Shown here: positions 21,565 through 34,801 of the stretch, piece after piece
Layout: the number at the start of each line of letters is the position of its first letter
Position numbering within the stretch: the stretch's first letter is position 1
Assembly (NCBI GenBank): GCA_009823395.1
Contig: CM020511.1
Span: 16,669,501-16,733,500, forward strand
Direction of reading: 5' to 3'
DNA: 64,000 nt
From: Thamnaconus septentrionalis
Lineage: Eukaryota > Chordata > Actinopteri > Tetraodontiformes > Monacanthidae
Made by a program: the position numbers and the translations under genes
Notes under the pieces: model-generated
Seen by the model: only the letters and a program-made list of their open reading frames with translations
Databases searched by the model: none
What the model was told of the DNA's origin: nothing

Positions 21565-23349
21565 GTAGGGTTGCCACCCGTCCTGTTTTTCCCAGAATTG
21601 GAGATGCTCTGATGTAATCATTAAGTGTGACTGCATGCTTAAAACAAACACTTTGTGGACAGACTGCCTTCAAGGCCTCTCTGCCCCGGGTCTAATAGCT
21701 GCTGCTTGTGCTGCTGACCGCCGTGTCAGCTTGTTTACTGCCATGCCATATTTCACAGTGGCTGATCACGTGGCTAGGTTCCACGTTGCTTTGCTTCTTT
21801 GCTGTGTGTTTGCTGCCCCGCTATATGACTGAGCAATGTTGGGTTTTTTTTTTTTTTCTGACTCCAAAAAGCGACTTTCCAGCTCTTCCCTCTGGCTATT
21901 GTTGCTTTTTCCTGTATTGCTTTGTTTTGTTGTGAGCCGCTGTGTTTTGGAGATACCGGCTCGCCGAGGTTTCTTCATCATCGTGAAATGAAGAAATGGA
22001 TTGCCCTTGTCTTCCACGCAAACTTATCATCACCGACTCTTTTTCTAAAATAATGATGCGATTATGCAAGATGATCCATGGCGCAGGCCTTGTTTTTGTC
22101 TGTTAGCCCGCTCAGTGTGGGTTACCAGGAGACGGCTGGTGGAGTCATGTGTTTCCATGTATTTGATGTGTCTGGAGTAGGTTAGATCCTCGTCTCTGTC
22201 TGTGTCTTATTGGTCATTTCAATACTGGAAACAATATGTTGGACTTTTTATTAGTGGATGAAGCGGCGCTCGCTTTATTGGTGATGTTTTGGTCTTGTGA
22301 AACTGTGAGTCCCAGGATGATGAAGTCATGATGTGCCTTTGGTCCAGCTGATGCGTGTAAGATATATATACTGCTTCCAAGAATACTTTGGAGAACTGAG
22401 TCTAAATACATGAATAGATGTGAACCTTTATCTTCTGTGATTCTGCCTCCTGGTGCCACCAGCAGCTTGTGCAATTTGTAAAGGAGTGTGTGTTTATGGT
22501 TTTCTGTTTCAGGGAGATCTTTGCAACCCTCCCAGCTTTCAGCATCGGCTCTCGCTAATCCTGTTCATTGCCTCGCTGAGTAGCAGCTGTCCCGGCTTCA
22601 TACCTGCAGGGGGGCTTTACTTTTGCTTTTCTCTGGTCCATTTGTGGCTAAGATAACAGTTTCTAATGACCAGTAAACTTTGGTGTTTATGGCTTTGTCT
22701 CTTGCTGGAAGTGCAGATTAGTAGAGAGTGAACAAAGACGATAATGGGAATTTTCTGGGGATGTTTCTACCGTCTTCTGGGCTTGTGTATGCAATGCTGT
22801 TTGTTGTGTGCTGTGTTACATCTCATGCACCTCATTTATTTCCTTTAACAATAGTGTTTTTTTTGCATCTGCTTCAAATTCCACAAGCTTCATATCTGAT
22901 ATTTGTAAAATAAACTAATATAATATACTTTAGATCCAACTAAAAAAAACAAGACAAAACAAAACAAAAAAAACTGTCTCATCTGAAGATTCCATGCATA
23001 TGGAATCATTTAAGTTGCTAAAATCCAATATTGTAACTTTTTATTAAGTTAATGGCAGTGTTTTTGTTTGCTTGTTTGTTTTGTTTGGCAGCATCATTTA
23101 CTGCAGGAAAACAGCTCTTATATTCTCTCTCTGTTATTTACTTTTATTATGTCTTTTCTTAATCTCTCACAATTAAACATCCAAGACTGCACATGATAAG
23201 ACCCAGTTCAAGGCCTGCACCACATCCTTCATGTCTTAGTATGTCCCAAAATGCACTGTGGCCTTGCTTCTCTGTTTTATTTTTATTTATTTATTTTTTT
23301 TTTTTACCAAGTTCCATGCAAAGCTGCATTCTGTAGAGTGCAATACACA
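21565..23349. other. Intergenic, AT-rich, no gene seen
   Basis: A short stretch starting TAGGGTTGCCACCCGTCC at 21567 resembles a common teleost repeat. The remainder has poly-T/poly-A runs and AAACAAAACAAAAC runs near 22945 and no coding exon that I can defend. Confidence 0.4.
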
Positions 23350-23484
<135 letters not shown>

Positions 23485-25392
23485 TTTCAAACTTCATGAA
23501 GTAAAATGGAGAATTTTCAAAACTGTTCTTCCAGGCAGGATGTTCTGGTCTGTTCCAAAACCAGATCTGAAAGAAAAAAAAAAGTGACAAACGATTCCTG
23601 ACAACTCATAGTAAACGTGGTGCTTTTTCCCTCTTTGTTGAATGAGAACATCCTAAAGCACAATCACACAACCCATATGTATTGCGGCCTGTCTTGGCAG
23701 TGTCGGCAGTACTTTGTTTGTGGTGAGCATTGATAATAATGCAGCTGCACATTAGTGAGGACTAGACTGTGTTAATAGGACACAGCCGGGACAAAGGCAG
23801 GGTCCTTGGGAAGTTTCTGCCCCAGATTTGTGTTGTACCAGTGTCTGCATTACTGGATTACACCAGTTAGCAACATACTAAATCTCAAACTTGTTTCTTT
23901 GCAATTTTGTCCTTTTATTCATCTTTTGTTTTGTTGATAAGAAATTCAGTACATTTTAGAAGCAGATATTTTTTGTTTTCAAAGCACAAATTATTCTTTG
24001 TTGTACAAACTTTGAGCCCTTTTCATAGTTTCTGAAAAGATCAGGGTGCGGGTGGAGTTGTCGGTGCATAAAATGGAATGTAGTGGTCAACATTTGACAC
24101 TGCTGTGTCAAAGTTTGCCACCACGAAATTATATTAAAAAATATTAATTCAATTTAATAATTTCATTGCTCTACCTTGGAGGGAATTGGTTCATTAAGAA
24201 TTCCCAGTTTAAGATGAAGGATTACGATTTGCCTCTGTAGCTCATTGCATCCTGAAATGTATCCTCAAATTTGATCTATTGTTGTTGTTTTTTGTTTTTT
24301 TTTGTTTTTTTACCGTGTTTTGCAGTCAAGTTCCATTGCTGCCTACTTGAAGTGCTCAGCTGTTTCAGCTTTTACTAATACCACCGAACCTCATTCATCA
24401 CACAAAAGCTGCCATTTCGAGGGTCGTCTCTCATTCATGACCAGCGAGCGCTGTGAAAGTAGCCGTGAGATACACTTGATAGTCGGAATAATTGTCGCAT
24501 TTTTCCACGTTGCTGTACAAGTGCACTCTGTGACTGAAAGGAGTGGCGGGCACCCATGAAAAGTTGACGTTGAGGCACTGCACGGACAAAAAAAGAGGGG
24601 AAATTAAGAGTCGGCTGGGAATCGACTAGCTCCAATGGAATTTTGGACATCTCGTCAATCACTCTCAAATTTGTTTAGGTTCCATCCCTTTTAATCCCAT
24701 ACCATAAGGAGCTGCACACTCCCGAAACATCAATCATGACGGGAAGAGCAGTTACAGCTCATTAGTCATTGATTAAAAACATAATGGGACTAAGCTGGAC
24801 TAAGCTGATTAGAAATCAGGCAGGGGTGTTTCCAGCTAGCCGTTTCAACGGTCTAATTCCACCGGACTCCAATCAAGGCTTTGCGTCTCTTCATTGAAAA
24901 TACAGTTGATTTGCATACCGTTCCAATTTGGACGCATGCCCACATACGGTAATTTGTGCACAGTTGGCAGTCAGATAATCCACAGTAATCTGTCCAACAT
25001 ACACCCACCGAAAATCTAACAAACTTCGTTGGGGATGTTGCAGGTCGCTGCCAGCAGGGGCCAACAGCGGTGGCGAGTCGATCCTGCATTGAGTTAACTT
25101 GCAAGTAGATTTTTGAATGACAAACACAAGATGGTTTAGTACGGTGCTGGTTAAAGGGGCTATGACGACGATGATTATGTGCAGTGCAGTTGAGTGCTTT
25201 GTGAATTTGCAAGTTCTCTCTTAAACTTTTGTGGCAATCGCGTCATGAAAAATATCTGCACTTTTGAAGCCATTACAATTTTTTTTAGATTGATCAAGAC
25301 AAAAACTTGTTTTGACCTCCTGAAGACATTGATGCCACTTTGACCCCTTTTCTCTGAGCCAGTAACTATGGAGATTATAGTGGATATTTTCA
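23485..25392. other. Intergenic, no gene seen
   Basis: This is AT-rich complex sequence with T-rich runs near 24280-24310. I find no exon, RNA gene or named repeat. Confidence 0.4.
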
Positions 25393-25645
25393 TTTTGGCT
25401 CCATTCTCTGTAAAAACCTAGAGGTGGTTGTGCCACTGTGACGACCCCAGTGGATCAGAAGTTTGTGAAGTACTCTGATTAATCAACCACAGCCGCCACC
25501 CTCAAAGTCCCTTAAATCCTTTATTCCCCACTCTGACACTCAGTTTGAACTGCACCAAGTAGTTCTCACAACGTCTACATGACTAAAGATGTTGAATTGC
25601 CACCGTGTGATTGGTCGATTGCGTTGCTGTTGGTCTACCAGACAT
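25393..25645 (-). mobile_element. Tc1-like transposon remnant 1
   Basis: Read on the plus strand it carries CCATTCTCTGTAAAAACCTAG, AGGTGGTTGTGC, CAGTGGATCAGAAGTTTGTG, AGTTTGAACTGCACC, GTCTACATG and GTGTGATTGGTCGATT, in the order of a common teleost Tc1-like element whose transposase helix-turn-helix region lies on the opposite strand. Frames are broken and no transposase is intact. Confidence 0.6.
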
Positions 25646-27050
25646 TGTAACAACGTATGGTCACAAAGTTGTGAGTGCAGCAAATAGCTTTATTCACTGA
25701 CTGGTTAAGAATGTATGTTTTTGATCAAACCGCTGTAGTAATGGAAAATTGAGGCTGTGATTGTGGCTGCAAGACTGAAGGAATCAAGCCAGATTGTTTG
25801 TAAAAATAAAGAGTGTGGTTATGTCAGCGAAGCGTGATCACTATGTCATCATCCACCATTCCCCACTTTTCAATGTAAAATTTTCCTTTGCTCGATGTTA
25901 CTCCACTGTAGCTCCATGTGTTATGTCATTTGGATATCTGACTCGTTATTATTCGGGTAGGATTTCCCCATAGCGCATTAAAGCGCAATAATATTCAGTG
26001 GTCACAGGAGGCAGAGTCCGTTAATCCATGGAGAATATCAAACTCCCCCCAGCAAGCACCCGGAATCTGGGACATGATTTGAGCTGAATGAGGGTTTGGG
26101 GAGGGGCGGGGGGATCCCAGCACCAGTCTCCTGGTGAATGACTCACGTCTGTTCCAAAAAAGAGGTGAAAACTGCGTGTGAGAGCCGCCTTCCATATCTG
26201 CCAGATCCCGTGAACAGCTGGCGGGGGTCTGTACTTACGGTGAGAAGCCCCCTGGTGCCACGCCGGGCTCCCGGTGGATGTGGCTTTATGTGCGTCCTCA
26301 GAAATATTAGACTGAGAGCGGATCTCAGCCGCAGTCTTTCTCAGGTCCAACGGCGACACATGGGACAATCCCAGCTTTGGGTGAGGGCAAATACGAGAAT
26401 AAGTTAGGTTTATCGCAGGGCACCCAGGGTTGCCGAAAAAGAAAGTGAAAAAAGTTTTTGGGTTGCATCCCTTTCGACAGCGTAATGCTTGAGAGGGAGA
26501 TTCCCACCTCCTTAAACTCCTTATGTAGGAGTTCATCCATGGTAAACGGCCAAGAGATAACGGTTAAAAAGAGGAGATAACAGTCATAAAAAAAGAGTTA
26601 CCAGTTCCGCTTACACTTCCATAACACCAGAATCATTGTTCATGTCATCGGGCAGCGGGTTGTTTACTAACCTGCGAAAGATCCTCACTTTGATACTAAC
26701 AAGAGCTCACCCATATTCCTCCCTTTTTCTCCTCTGGCTGGGCACACTCCTTACAGCACAGTCCTGTTCTGAACGGGTTAAACAAAGGAAGCAGGCGGGG
26801 AGGACTGCATGATGGATATGCAACTTTTCAGCAATGCGGCTCCCTCGAAAGGTTGCTGATGGCCAGAAACAGCGGAGCTGGAGCGATATCAGGGGTCACC
26901 TAATTCTGTCTCATAACTGCCTGTAAACTCTGCTTGACCCCAAATTTGGTGAAAATATGGGTCAGTCCACTAGGGGCGTTAACGAATATGCTCTCCTCCT
27001 TTCTTGTGTTGGGTTGGCTTTGTGTCTGGTACATTTTCTCTACGTGCTTT
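25646..27050. other. Intergenic with chance open frames
   Basis: The longest frame is 171 codons on the minus strand (26021-26536). It has no domain, signal peptide or family resemblance that I recognise, and a plus-strand frame overlaps it. The block 26740-26900 contains TTAAACAAAGGAAGC and ATGATGGATATGCAAC motifs and may be regulatory. Confidence 0.4.
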
Positions 27051-27310
27051 TACTCCTCGGCCCGCGGCAACGGCGAGCAGCTGCTCTTTAAATTAACTTC
27101 TTCCCAATAAAGTTAATTTCGAAGCATCGGCCCGAAGAAGGGCTGTTACGGTTTTCCTGGAAGTGTTTACGGACGGCACCAGGCTGTGCTCAGGCTAAGT
27201 AATCAGCCAGCGGGGGACCACATTATAGAGCTCTTTCTTTCAATTAACATCGATAACAACAGAGGGGATTAACACTCCTCGCTCAGGCCTCCCTTATTTT
27301 CCCTCCTCTT
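27051..27310. promoter_or_regulatory. Candidate CNE
   Basis: This is non-repetitive sequence with TTTAAATTAACTTC, AATAAAGTTAATTTCG, GCTAAGTAATCAGCC, TTTCAATTAACATCGATAAC and GGGGATTAACAC. The mix of ATTA cores and a TAATCA motif in moderately GC-rich DNA resembles vertebrate developmental enhancers. Confidence 0.38.
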
Positions 27311-29382
27311 TTGCTCCAGTGTATACGTACATGTAAGTGTGTGTCTGTGTGTTGCGGAGCATGTGGCCTATACACAGTGTGTGTCAGCTCCTATTTACAC
27401 CACTGTATGAGCAATGTGTCCACGGTTAGTGGAGCTGGTGCTAATATCCATGCCTGCTCTGTTCATGTACAGGTCAAATGACCATGTACGCCAGAGGACG
27501 AGGTGCAAGTTATCGACCCTGGTCACTTAATTTGTCGGAACATAGTGATTTTAATAATAATGTGCTTATAAACATACGGTAAGGTTATTTTTTTTAGTTA
27601 CTTTAAAATGGAATTATAGTCGTGACCTTGACAGAGGGTTGTTCTTGAGGAATCAGACATCGATGAAAATCTCAGTTCAAGGAAATGTCTCCTGACAGCT
27701 CAGCTTTAACATTAGTGATTGTTAGCGATGTGCAGTATTGATCTTTTAATGAAGAAATAGTGAGGGAAAATGTTTGAATAACTCACTTCATCGTTGAAAA
27801 ACAAAAACACACACAAACAAACAAACAAACAAACCTCAGACTCCCCAAATGACATTTGCTGCTCAATGTGTCGGCCTTTTTTGAATTTAGCACACAATGA
27901 TCATGTTCATAGGTACTATCCCTCTAAAGTCTTTGCATGTTGTAGTTTCACAAGCATCCCCCCCAAATGTTTGTATTTAATATAGTTTCGTACAATATGT
28001 AATTTTGTATTTCTACCTATTTGCATGAGTGCGACAGCATGTTTACTGATGGGAGCATTTTGTTTGGATATCGCAGAAAAATTGCTAGTTCAAATCAAAC
28101 TATACCTGCAGAAAGAATAAATACAGAAGTCACGAAGCAAACGGAGGTGAAGACTCAACGAAAAATGCAAACCAATGACTCCCTCTAGTGGCCATCTGTG
28201 GTTGAGTCTTCCTCCTGAGTGCCGCCCATTCTTTTCTTTTTGAACAATAATTAAAGCATTTCATATTGTTGTTTTTTTTTATCATTTCATTGTGCATACC
28301 ACCCCCTCCAACCCCCCACACTTTTCCACCATATTTCCGTGTTTACTGTTTGAAAGTCATTGCCATTACCGTCCTCTAGTCGTTCCAGTATTCGACACGA
28401 ACCCAAAATATTGCTGCACTCCTCCTCCGTTTTCCTCCTCGTCCGCAGGAGAACACAGGCATCCATCTGTCTGCGATATAATGTTTGACAGTGGTGGTGA
28501 GATGGTAAGTGGCCCCTGATGGAGGGAAGAGATCCATACGAGGCATACAACACCAGTCAGGGGGCCCCCAGGGGGAGTCCTTCCTCTTTCACCGCGCTAG
28601 AGTTTCTCAATCAATTCCCCCCTCTCGACTCCCTTTGACCCAGATCAATAGCCATCTTTGGAGAGGAAAGGGATGAAAGAGAGGAGTGAGATCATCTGCC
28701 AGAAACTCACGGGGGAACGCGGAGAAACTGTGTGGTGTCTTTTTGGTCAGATGCCCTTCCTTTCTTTTGCATGTGACATCCGGGTTCATTGACGGCGCGT
28801 GGAGGTTAAATTCTGAACCGTTTTACCGCCTAAAAATTGCGTTTTCTTGACGAATTTACAAACGACGCTCATCCGCCGTGTGCACTTTCAGAGCAGCCGA
28901 CTCCTCCTTCCGTGCTCTCTTAAGGCTCTTTGCATCCGGGACGAAAGGTTCACATCCATCTCCCTTGTGTTCCATTTCAGCTGGCCAAGCGGACAACATA
29001 AATTTTCAATGACACCTCTCAAAACAACACAAAACAAAATAGAGCAAAAAATATATTTATATCTGAAACAGGAAAAGTGATGCCAAATAATAATAATAAA
29101 AAGAAATGCTTGTGCTTAAGTGCTTAAGTACCTCGTGGCTGCGATGGCCCCCTGGTTCTCGGGGGCCACCAAGGAATCCCTTAATTCCAGCAGCATTATG
29201 CGCTTTAGACTCTTTCATGTCCCGCCACCCCCTCCCTCCTCCTGTATGGGAGATAGGGAGCTGGGGGAGAGGGAAAAAAAAATTCTAATATGTCTCTTTG
29301 CTATGAAAAAATATGCACATACATTTAGCATTCAGATTCTCCAAGGGCAGAACAGAGGAGATGGGCACATGTCAGGCTCCGA
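27311..29382. other. Intergenic, no gene seen
   Basis: Complex sequence with short ACAA repeats near 27810 and A-rich runs near 29080. There are no exons or named elements. A C-rich stretch at 28300-28320 and several short frames have no support. Confidence 0.4.
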
Positions 29383-29482
<100 letters not shown>

Positions 29483-30130
29483 TTATGAGGGGAAGCCATC
29501 CTCAAATGGCTGGCTCTTTAGTTATCCCCAGTTTGTGTCTGTGGCCCTGCGCTCCGTTACCATAGTAATATTAATGATTGTGCCGCTCGCCTCTCGACGA
29601 GGGAAAGGTCATGTGTGCATCCCTGCCCTGCATAATGTACACAGTGCTAACGTGACAGGTAAAATATTGGTTATACTGACGGGGTGGTTGGCTCGTAGGC
29701 AGAGGTTAACTGGTTTCCTGTCTGGCTGGCTGGCTGGCTGGCTGACTGACTGACTGGCTGTTGGCTCAGCGGCTGGTAGAAGCGCAGCCCTGTTGACTGG
29801 TTAGTGCAGCGAGCAGCCAGTTGATGGGTTTGTTGATTGGCTGGAGGATTAGCTGAGTGTCTGATTGACTTGTTGTCACTCTGACTGCTCCTTTCCAGTC
29901 TGGATAGGTGGTTGTCCTGGAGAGTTCGAAGCTGCACTGGCCTGCTGACTGTTGGTCCTGCCAAGAAGGCCAAAAATACTGGAAGCACATTTTCACGTTG
30001 AAAATAAACGAATAATAATAATTTAAAAAAAAAAAAAAAAAAAAAACTCATATTATGGTCCCAGACAATACCCATTATCAAATCTTTTTTTCTAGTGGAC
30101 CAGTGTTGATAGTAATGAACCAAAACATGG

Positions 30131-30146
30131 TTTGTGACATCACAAA
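30131..30146 (+). repeat. TTTGTGA-CA-TCACAAA motif, copy 2
   Basis: It is identical over 16 bases to the copy at 4875 and followed by the same GGGTTGA. Confidence 0.7.
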
Positions 30147-30285
30147 GGGTTGACTCCCAAAATGTACTTTCTAAAAATTGGAAACTATAAAATATAGTAC
30201 ATATATATCTCTTGTATATCAGAGAACATTAAAAAAATATCTGACTGAGGATGTTGTTGTTAAAGAGGGAGAGGTAGCTGAGCCC

Positions 30286-30301
30286 TTTGTGACATCACAA
30301 A
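30286..30301 (+). repeat. TTTGTGA-CA-TCACAAA motif, copy 3
   Basis: It is followed by CCAGAACTGTCTAATTTAGT, related to AGAACTG/AGAACTC phrases after the copies at 49425 and 49901. Only 155 bp separate it from copy 2. Confidence 0.7.
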
Positions 30302-30604
30302 AGACTGTTTTTCCCCAGAACTGTCTAATTTAGTGCACAAAATGGAAAAACAAACATAAAGGGTGGACTTCACTGACAAGCCATCCAGACACAGTTTAGC
30401 TTGAGAAAGGATTTTTAAACAGGATCACACCATCTGCATATTATTCCTTTTTAAATCACATTTTGCATCTTGGCTAAAAAAAAAAAAAAAACTTAGAATA
30501 GATGATTGTGGCTGCAGAAGCATGCGCTAAATACTTCACCTTCATCTAAAAAAAAAAAAAAAGCGAGAATCCTCAGATTTCTCATCTATATGTAATAACA
30601 CTGT

Positions 30605-30960
30605 ACCATGTTCGTTCCCAAGTGTTCCGCAGCCCGCTTGCCAATCATCCTCTCTCCCAGAATAACGCCTTTAAAAGCAATAAAGCAACGCGCACCGCCT
30701 TTAATTGTTCCCGCTGCATTGAGTCCCGCTGCATATTTTTTTTTTTTTGCCAGTCTTGTCCATATTTTCCCTGCAGCCTCCCGGCGCTGATTACCTCCTC
30801 CTTTAAACTGCTCTGCAGGCAGCAGCCACTGATGGAACCCCCGCGATATTGCGGGATAATAGAATTCGGAGCGGCTCCAATTAGGCGCAGACAGAGATGT
30901 GTAGCCGGCAGTATTTTTCACAGCTGCGGCCACAGGAGGGCACAGCAGGCTCACGGTTCA
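30605..30960. promoter_or_regulatory. Candidate CNE pair around a poly-T run
   Basis: Two complex blocks flank a T run at 30737-30748. The first has CCAATCATCC and GCCTTTAATTGTTCC. The second has GCTGATTACCTCC, GATATTGCGGGATAATAG, CTCCAATTAGGCGC and a CAGCTG E-box. There is no repeat similarity. Open frames of 122 and 174 codons crossing here on opposite strands lack domains. Confidence 0.38.
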
Positions 30961-31654
30961 TCCCCCGACCGCTTGATTAAGATGGAAGGAACGCCGAAAA
31001 AAAAAAAAGGGAAGCGGGACCATCTTTGTGTGTCTCTCTGTCCACCCCCCCTCTCCTCCTCTCCTCTCCTCTGCTCTCCTCTCATTCCGTATGTATCTGA
31101 AACCTTTATTAAAATCTCCCCTCCATTCACTTGTGTTCATAATTAATTACACAATTTGGAGATCATTATTCACGCCGGCTCGCGTGCACGCGCACGCGGT
31201 TGTGTTCGTCGGCGCGACTCGAAAGACTTCATTATTGTCTGCGGAACCTGCCTCTTACATCCTGCGCTCCCGTCTCGGTGCGGTTCGGTTCGGTTCGGTT
31301 CAGTTCGATGGCACCGGGGCTCGCCGCCAGTCCTCAGCCTGAAACTCGCCACCTCGCACCGTAGCTGCTGCCTTTACAGGCGAATTAAGATTTGGCTGAG
31401 GGAGATTCTGGAGTACTGGATTCCATTTAAATGTCTTGTTTTTTTTTTTGCCAACGTTTTATCACCTTGATATTCAATTTTTATTTTCTAATTTATTTAT
31501 TATACATTTCCCCATATATATGTCACTGGAAAAAAAAAAATTCCCCACCCTCACACACATACACACAAACACACACCTTGCCAGGATTGGGTATCTAGTA
31601 AAGTGTCCACTGAAACTGGAGATGCTGTTCTGCAGCCCTTGGTGATTATCTGAG
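30961..31654. other. Intergenic, simple and GC-rich patches
   Basis: A CTCCT-rich run lies at 31044-31080 and a four-unit GGTTC run at 31280-31299. T-rich and AT-rich sequence follows from 31440. Nothing coding is supported. Confidence 0.45.
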
Positions 31655-31830
31655 TTTTACCCTTCCATGGTCTCCAGCCGCTCTGCCTGTCCTGACCTCT
31701 GACCCCTGTCATCAAGCATCTCTTGGGTTTACGCCACCAAACCCCATGTCACGTTCAAAGTCACTCATATCCCCAAATGCTTAAATGCATTGAGTTGCTG
31801 CCACTTGTTTGTGTGATGAGCCATTTGTTT
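31655..31830 (-). mobile_element. Tc1-like transposon remnant 2
   Basis: It has the same phrase order as the remnants at 25393 and 57935: CTGACCTCTGACCCCTGTCATC, CCATGTCACGTTCAAAGTCAC, then AAATGCATTGAGTTGCTGCC. It is truncated, with no intact frame. Confidence 0.62.
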
Positions 31831-32094
31831 TAAAAGCCATTGAATGTTGTAGCTCATAAATCGGCCGCAGTGTGTTTTAGGGAATTGTGATGCTTTATCA
31901 TCTTGATTTGTCTACGTCTCTTAAGACGTAGCACCTACACCGGATGCATTTATCAGTAGACTTCGTAGCCTTCTGAACATGACCGTGCACTGAAAGCACA
32001 ATGAACTCCCAACTTAAGCTGAGATGCAACTGAAAGAGAGGGAACAACTCGGAAGAAAGTGCGCGGCGTCTCACCCACTTCCACGACTTGAACC
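31831..32094. other. Intergenic, nothing recognised
   Basis: This is short complex sequence without a gene or named repeat. Confidence 0.35.
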
Positions 32095-32520
32095 CTCTGC
32101 CTCAACTTAATTACGGTGTGATTAATTTTGCCAGCGACAATTACATTTTCTATTACAGAATTTTAAGTTAGGGGAGATGCGCAACGCTATCAGAAAGCTC
32201 CCCATTAAGTTGTTTGTGTCTGTTTGTTTATTCAATTAAATATTAACAGGCTGCGACTGAGACTGATTAGCCGTTAATTCTCCTGCACAAGTGGTCTCGC
32301 AGATCCGGGGGATAAAACAGACGCGTCAATTGAAGAAAAACAACCGCACGGCGAGGCGAGCGAGTCACTGCGGGATAAACACTCGGCGGCGGGGCGGGGA
32401 GGGAGGGAGGCTGCTTTCACTATCCCAGATGAACAGAATATCTCGGGTTTTCAAATTCCTGCAGGTTTTGCGCAAAGATTCCCTGTTTTCGGAAAAATGA
32501 CAGAAGCGGGTTTGCAGGAG
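32095..32520. promoter_or_regulatory. Candidate CNE, AT-rich homeodomain cluster
   Basis: Successive motifs are CTTAATTACGGTGTGATTAATT, CGACAATTACATT, CCCATTAAGTTG, TTCAATTAAATATTAACAGG, CTGATTAGCCGTTAATTC and GTCAATTGAAG, followed by a GC-rich block and TTTTGCGCAAAG. The sequence is non-repetitive. I infer a homeodomain-responsive enhancer; no conservation data are available. Confidence 0.42.
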
Positions 32521-33161
32521 GATCATCAAATGTTTCGCGGATCGGGCGTCTCGCGGTTTTGGGTTTGCGGTGGCGTGACAGTCTGACAAAACCGGCCTTT
32601 GACATCCATTTATGATGCGTGCATGTTGCGGCCGCACTCTGGCAAAATAGTGCTGTCTCGGTGGCCGTGCACGCACAGGAAACGCCATACGACTAATGGC
32701 CGCTCCTCCTCAGACCGGTGGGCCGAGGTTAATGCGCAGGTACAGCTGAACATCAGAAACCTTTGCATACATACATTATTAGCCTGTCCTCATAAAGTGG
32801 TGGGTAGGGGAGGGGCCGGGCCGGGCCTGGATTTAGGCGCTCATCTAGGTAAGCAGATTTTATTTATGGACATGAATAATTGAGCGTACGTTAGAATATC
32901 CCTCAGTGATGTGCTGATGGAGGTGCGCATGAATATTTCAGAGTATTAGCGGGAACGGACTTTACAAGACTTCTGCCCGTGTGATTTTAAAAGTCCATTT
33001 TCCCCTGACAGCTCAGCGCCGATGTCACTTGAAAAACACGCATCCGAGTGACCGCAGTGACAAGAACATTTGAGAGACTCTGCCTTTACATGACGCCCGC
33101 TTTCTTTTCCAAAGGCCCGGTCACGTGTCGTTGTACCTGTCTGTTTCAGTGACCGTCATAC
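32521..33161. other. Intergenic, complex sequence
   Basis: There is no gene. A GC-rich run GGGCCGGGCCGGGCC is at 32813-32827. The block 32850-33010 has CATGAATATTTCAGAG and TTTTATTTATGG and could extend the neighbouring candidate element. Confidence 0.35.
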
Positions 33162-33229
33162 TTAATATGAGTTTACTTCATATAAATAAACTCATTAAGT
33201 AAATACGAGTTCACCTAAACTCATATTAA
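33162..33229. repeat. 14-bp inverted repeat with an internal related arm
   Basis: TTAATATGAGTTTA (33162-33175) is matched by its exact reverse complement at 33216-33229 with a 40-bp loop. A further TAAACTCATTAAG inside the loop can pair with the left arm instead, so two alternative hairpins exist. Confidence 0.9.
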
Positions 33230-33914
33230 ATCACTCACACTGTGGTTATTCTACATATTCAAGCTTCATGGCTTAATGTTTGATGTTCTCCAGCCAGACA
33301 CCAAATTTTTGAAACACTTTTTATTCAGTCCGCTGCTGCAGTTTGGAACATGCAATAAATATTTATTGGTTATTACGGGCCAGTTTATAGCGATTCCACT
33401 GGTTTAAATGCGATGGAAGCTCACTGTTTGTTTCATGTTTTCATTTCTCTGCGCGCTCCCCCTCAGTGAACATGAGGCTTGCGTCGCTCCGTGAGCTCCA
33501 AGCGAACGCATGCAGATGCCAAGCTGAAGCTCTGTAAAGAAGGACCAAAATATGCACCTGCTCGTGCATGTCTTGATGAGAGCGATGAGCGTCAGCCGAG
33601 CACGAAGGCGGCTTCCGTCCGTTGGTTCCGGTTCAAATCCAGGATGTCGCGAGTGTGGAAGTTTGTGAGGAAGTCTCTGTGCTGGAAAGCCAAAGCAGTT
33701 TGTCTTAGTTATCATTCCAGAATCTAAGAATTTTAGAGACTTTTTTTTTTTTTTTATTAATGAATGGGAGAATCACGGTGGAAGTAAAATGAACACATTG
33801 AATGGAGTCTTTAAAAAACATCATCGTATCACAGAAGTATAAAATAACCCTCAACCTTAAACATTGTTTTATTATTTACACAGCGCTTCGTTTTGAAAGT
33901 AATGCTGGAATTCA

Positions 33915-33949
<35 letters not shown>

Positions 33950-33976
33950 GAGGGCATGCCGCACTGCACTGCACTG

Positions 33977-34012
<36 letters not shown>

Positions 34013-34523
34013 CAGAGAGATGGCAGCTGCTGTCACCCAGCGGGGCTGACAGTAGTTAAAGACAGTAAAGCTGCGTGCGGAACAGGCCCGCTGTCACTTC
34101 CCTCCCTCTGTTATTTTACTCCGCACTAATGGGCTTTATTTCATTGTCAGCTGGCACTCTACCTCCTCCACCTCCTCCTCTTTTCTTTCCCTCCTTCCTC
34201 ATTTTCTCCATCCTGACACATTACAGGCTGCCTTTGGAGAACAGCGGAGGGCCAGAGGACCCCCCCCCGACCGCCACCGCCACCGCCACCGCCAGCTGTA
34301 ATAATGTAGTAAAACAAGCCGACAGGTAGAGCGTGTGCGCGTGCACGTGCATTTTGCGCATCACTTTGTGTGTCTTTTTTTGTGTGTGGCTACTCCCCCC
34401 CCCATCCCTCCTTTTCTCTGCCATGTCCTGAAAAGCCCATCAAAGTCCTGGACCTTTAAAAAAAAAAAAAAAGAAAGAAAGAAAGAAAAAGAGCCTTCGG
34501 TGGCACATTATTAGCACCGCCCT

Positions 34524-34567
<44 letters not shown>

Positions 34568-34752
34568 ATTTTACAAGGGCAATCTATCTGAGCTTCGGCT
34601 AAAAGGGAGGAGGGGGGGAGAGGGAGGAGGGCTGGACGTCGGAGTTGGAGGGGGGGAGATTCCTGTCAGCTCAGAGAACATTAGCTGTCCCAGAGTGCTT
34701 GTAGCCGCAGCAGGTGTGCTGACCCACCAAGACCCATCAACCCCCTGCCTCC

Positions 34753-34801
<49 letters not shown>

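Noticed and set aside
26021..26536. 171-codon minus-strand frame
   Set aside because: I compared it with LINE, snRNA and other familiar sequences without a match. No splice or family evidence supports it.
30622..31146. 174-codon plus-strand frame
   Set aside because: It runs through a poly-T run, a poly-A run and a CTCCT-rich run, which give Phe, Lys and Pro/Leu/Ser tracts; nothing conserved is visible.
33625..33640. GGTTCAAATCC, a tRNA B-box-like sequence
   Set aside because: No matching A-box, anticodon arm or acceptor stem can be drawn around it.
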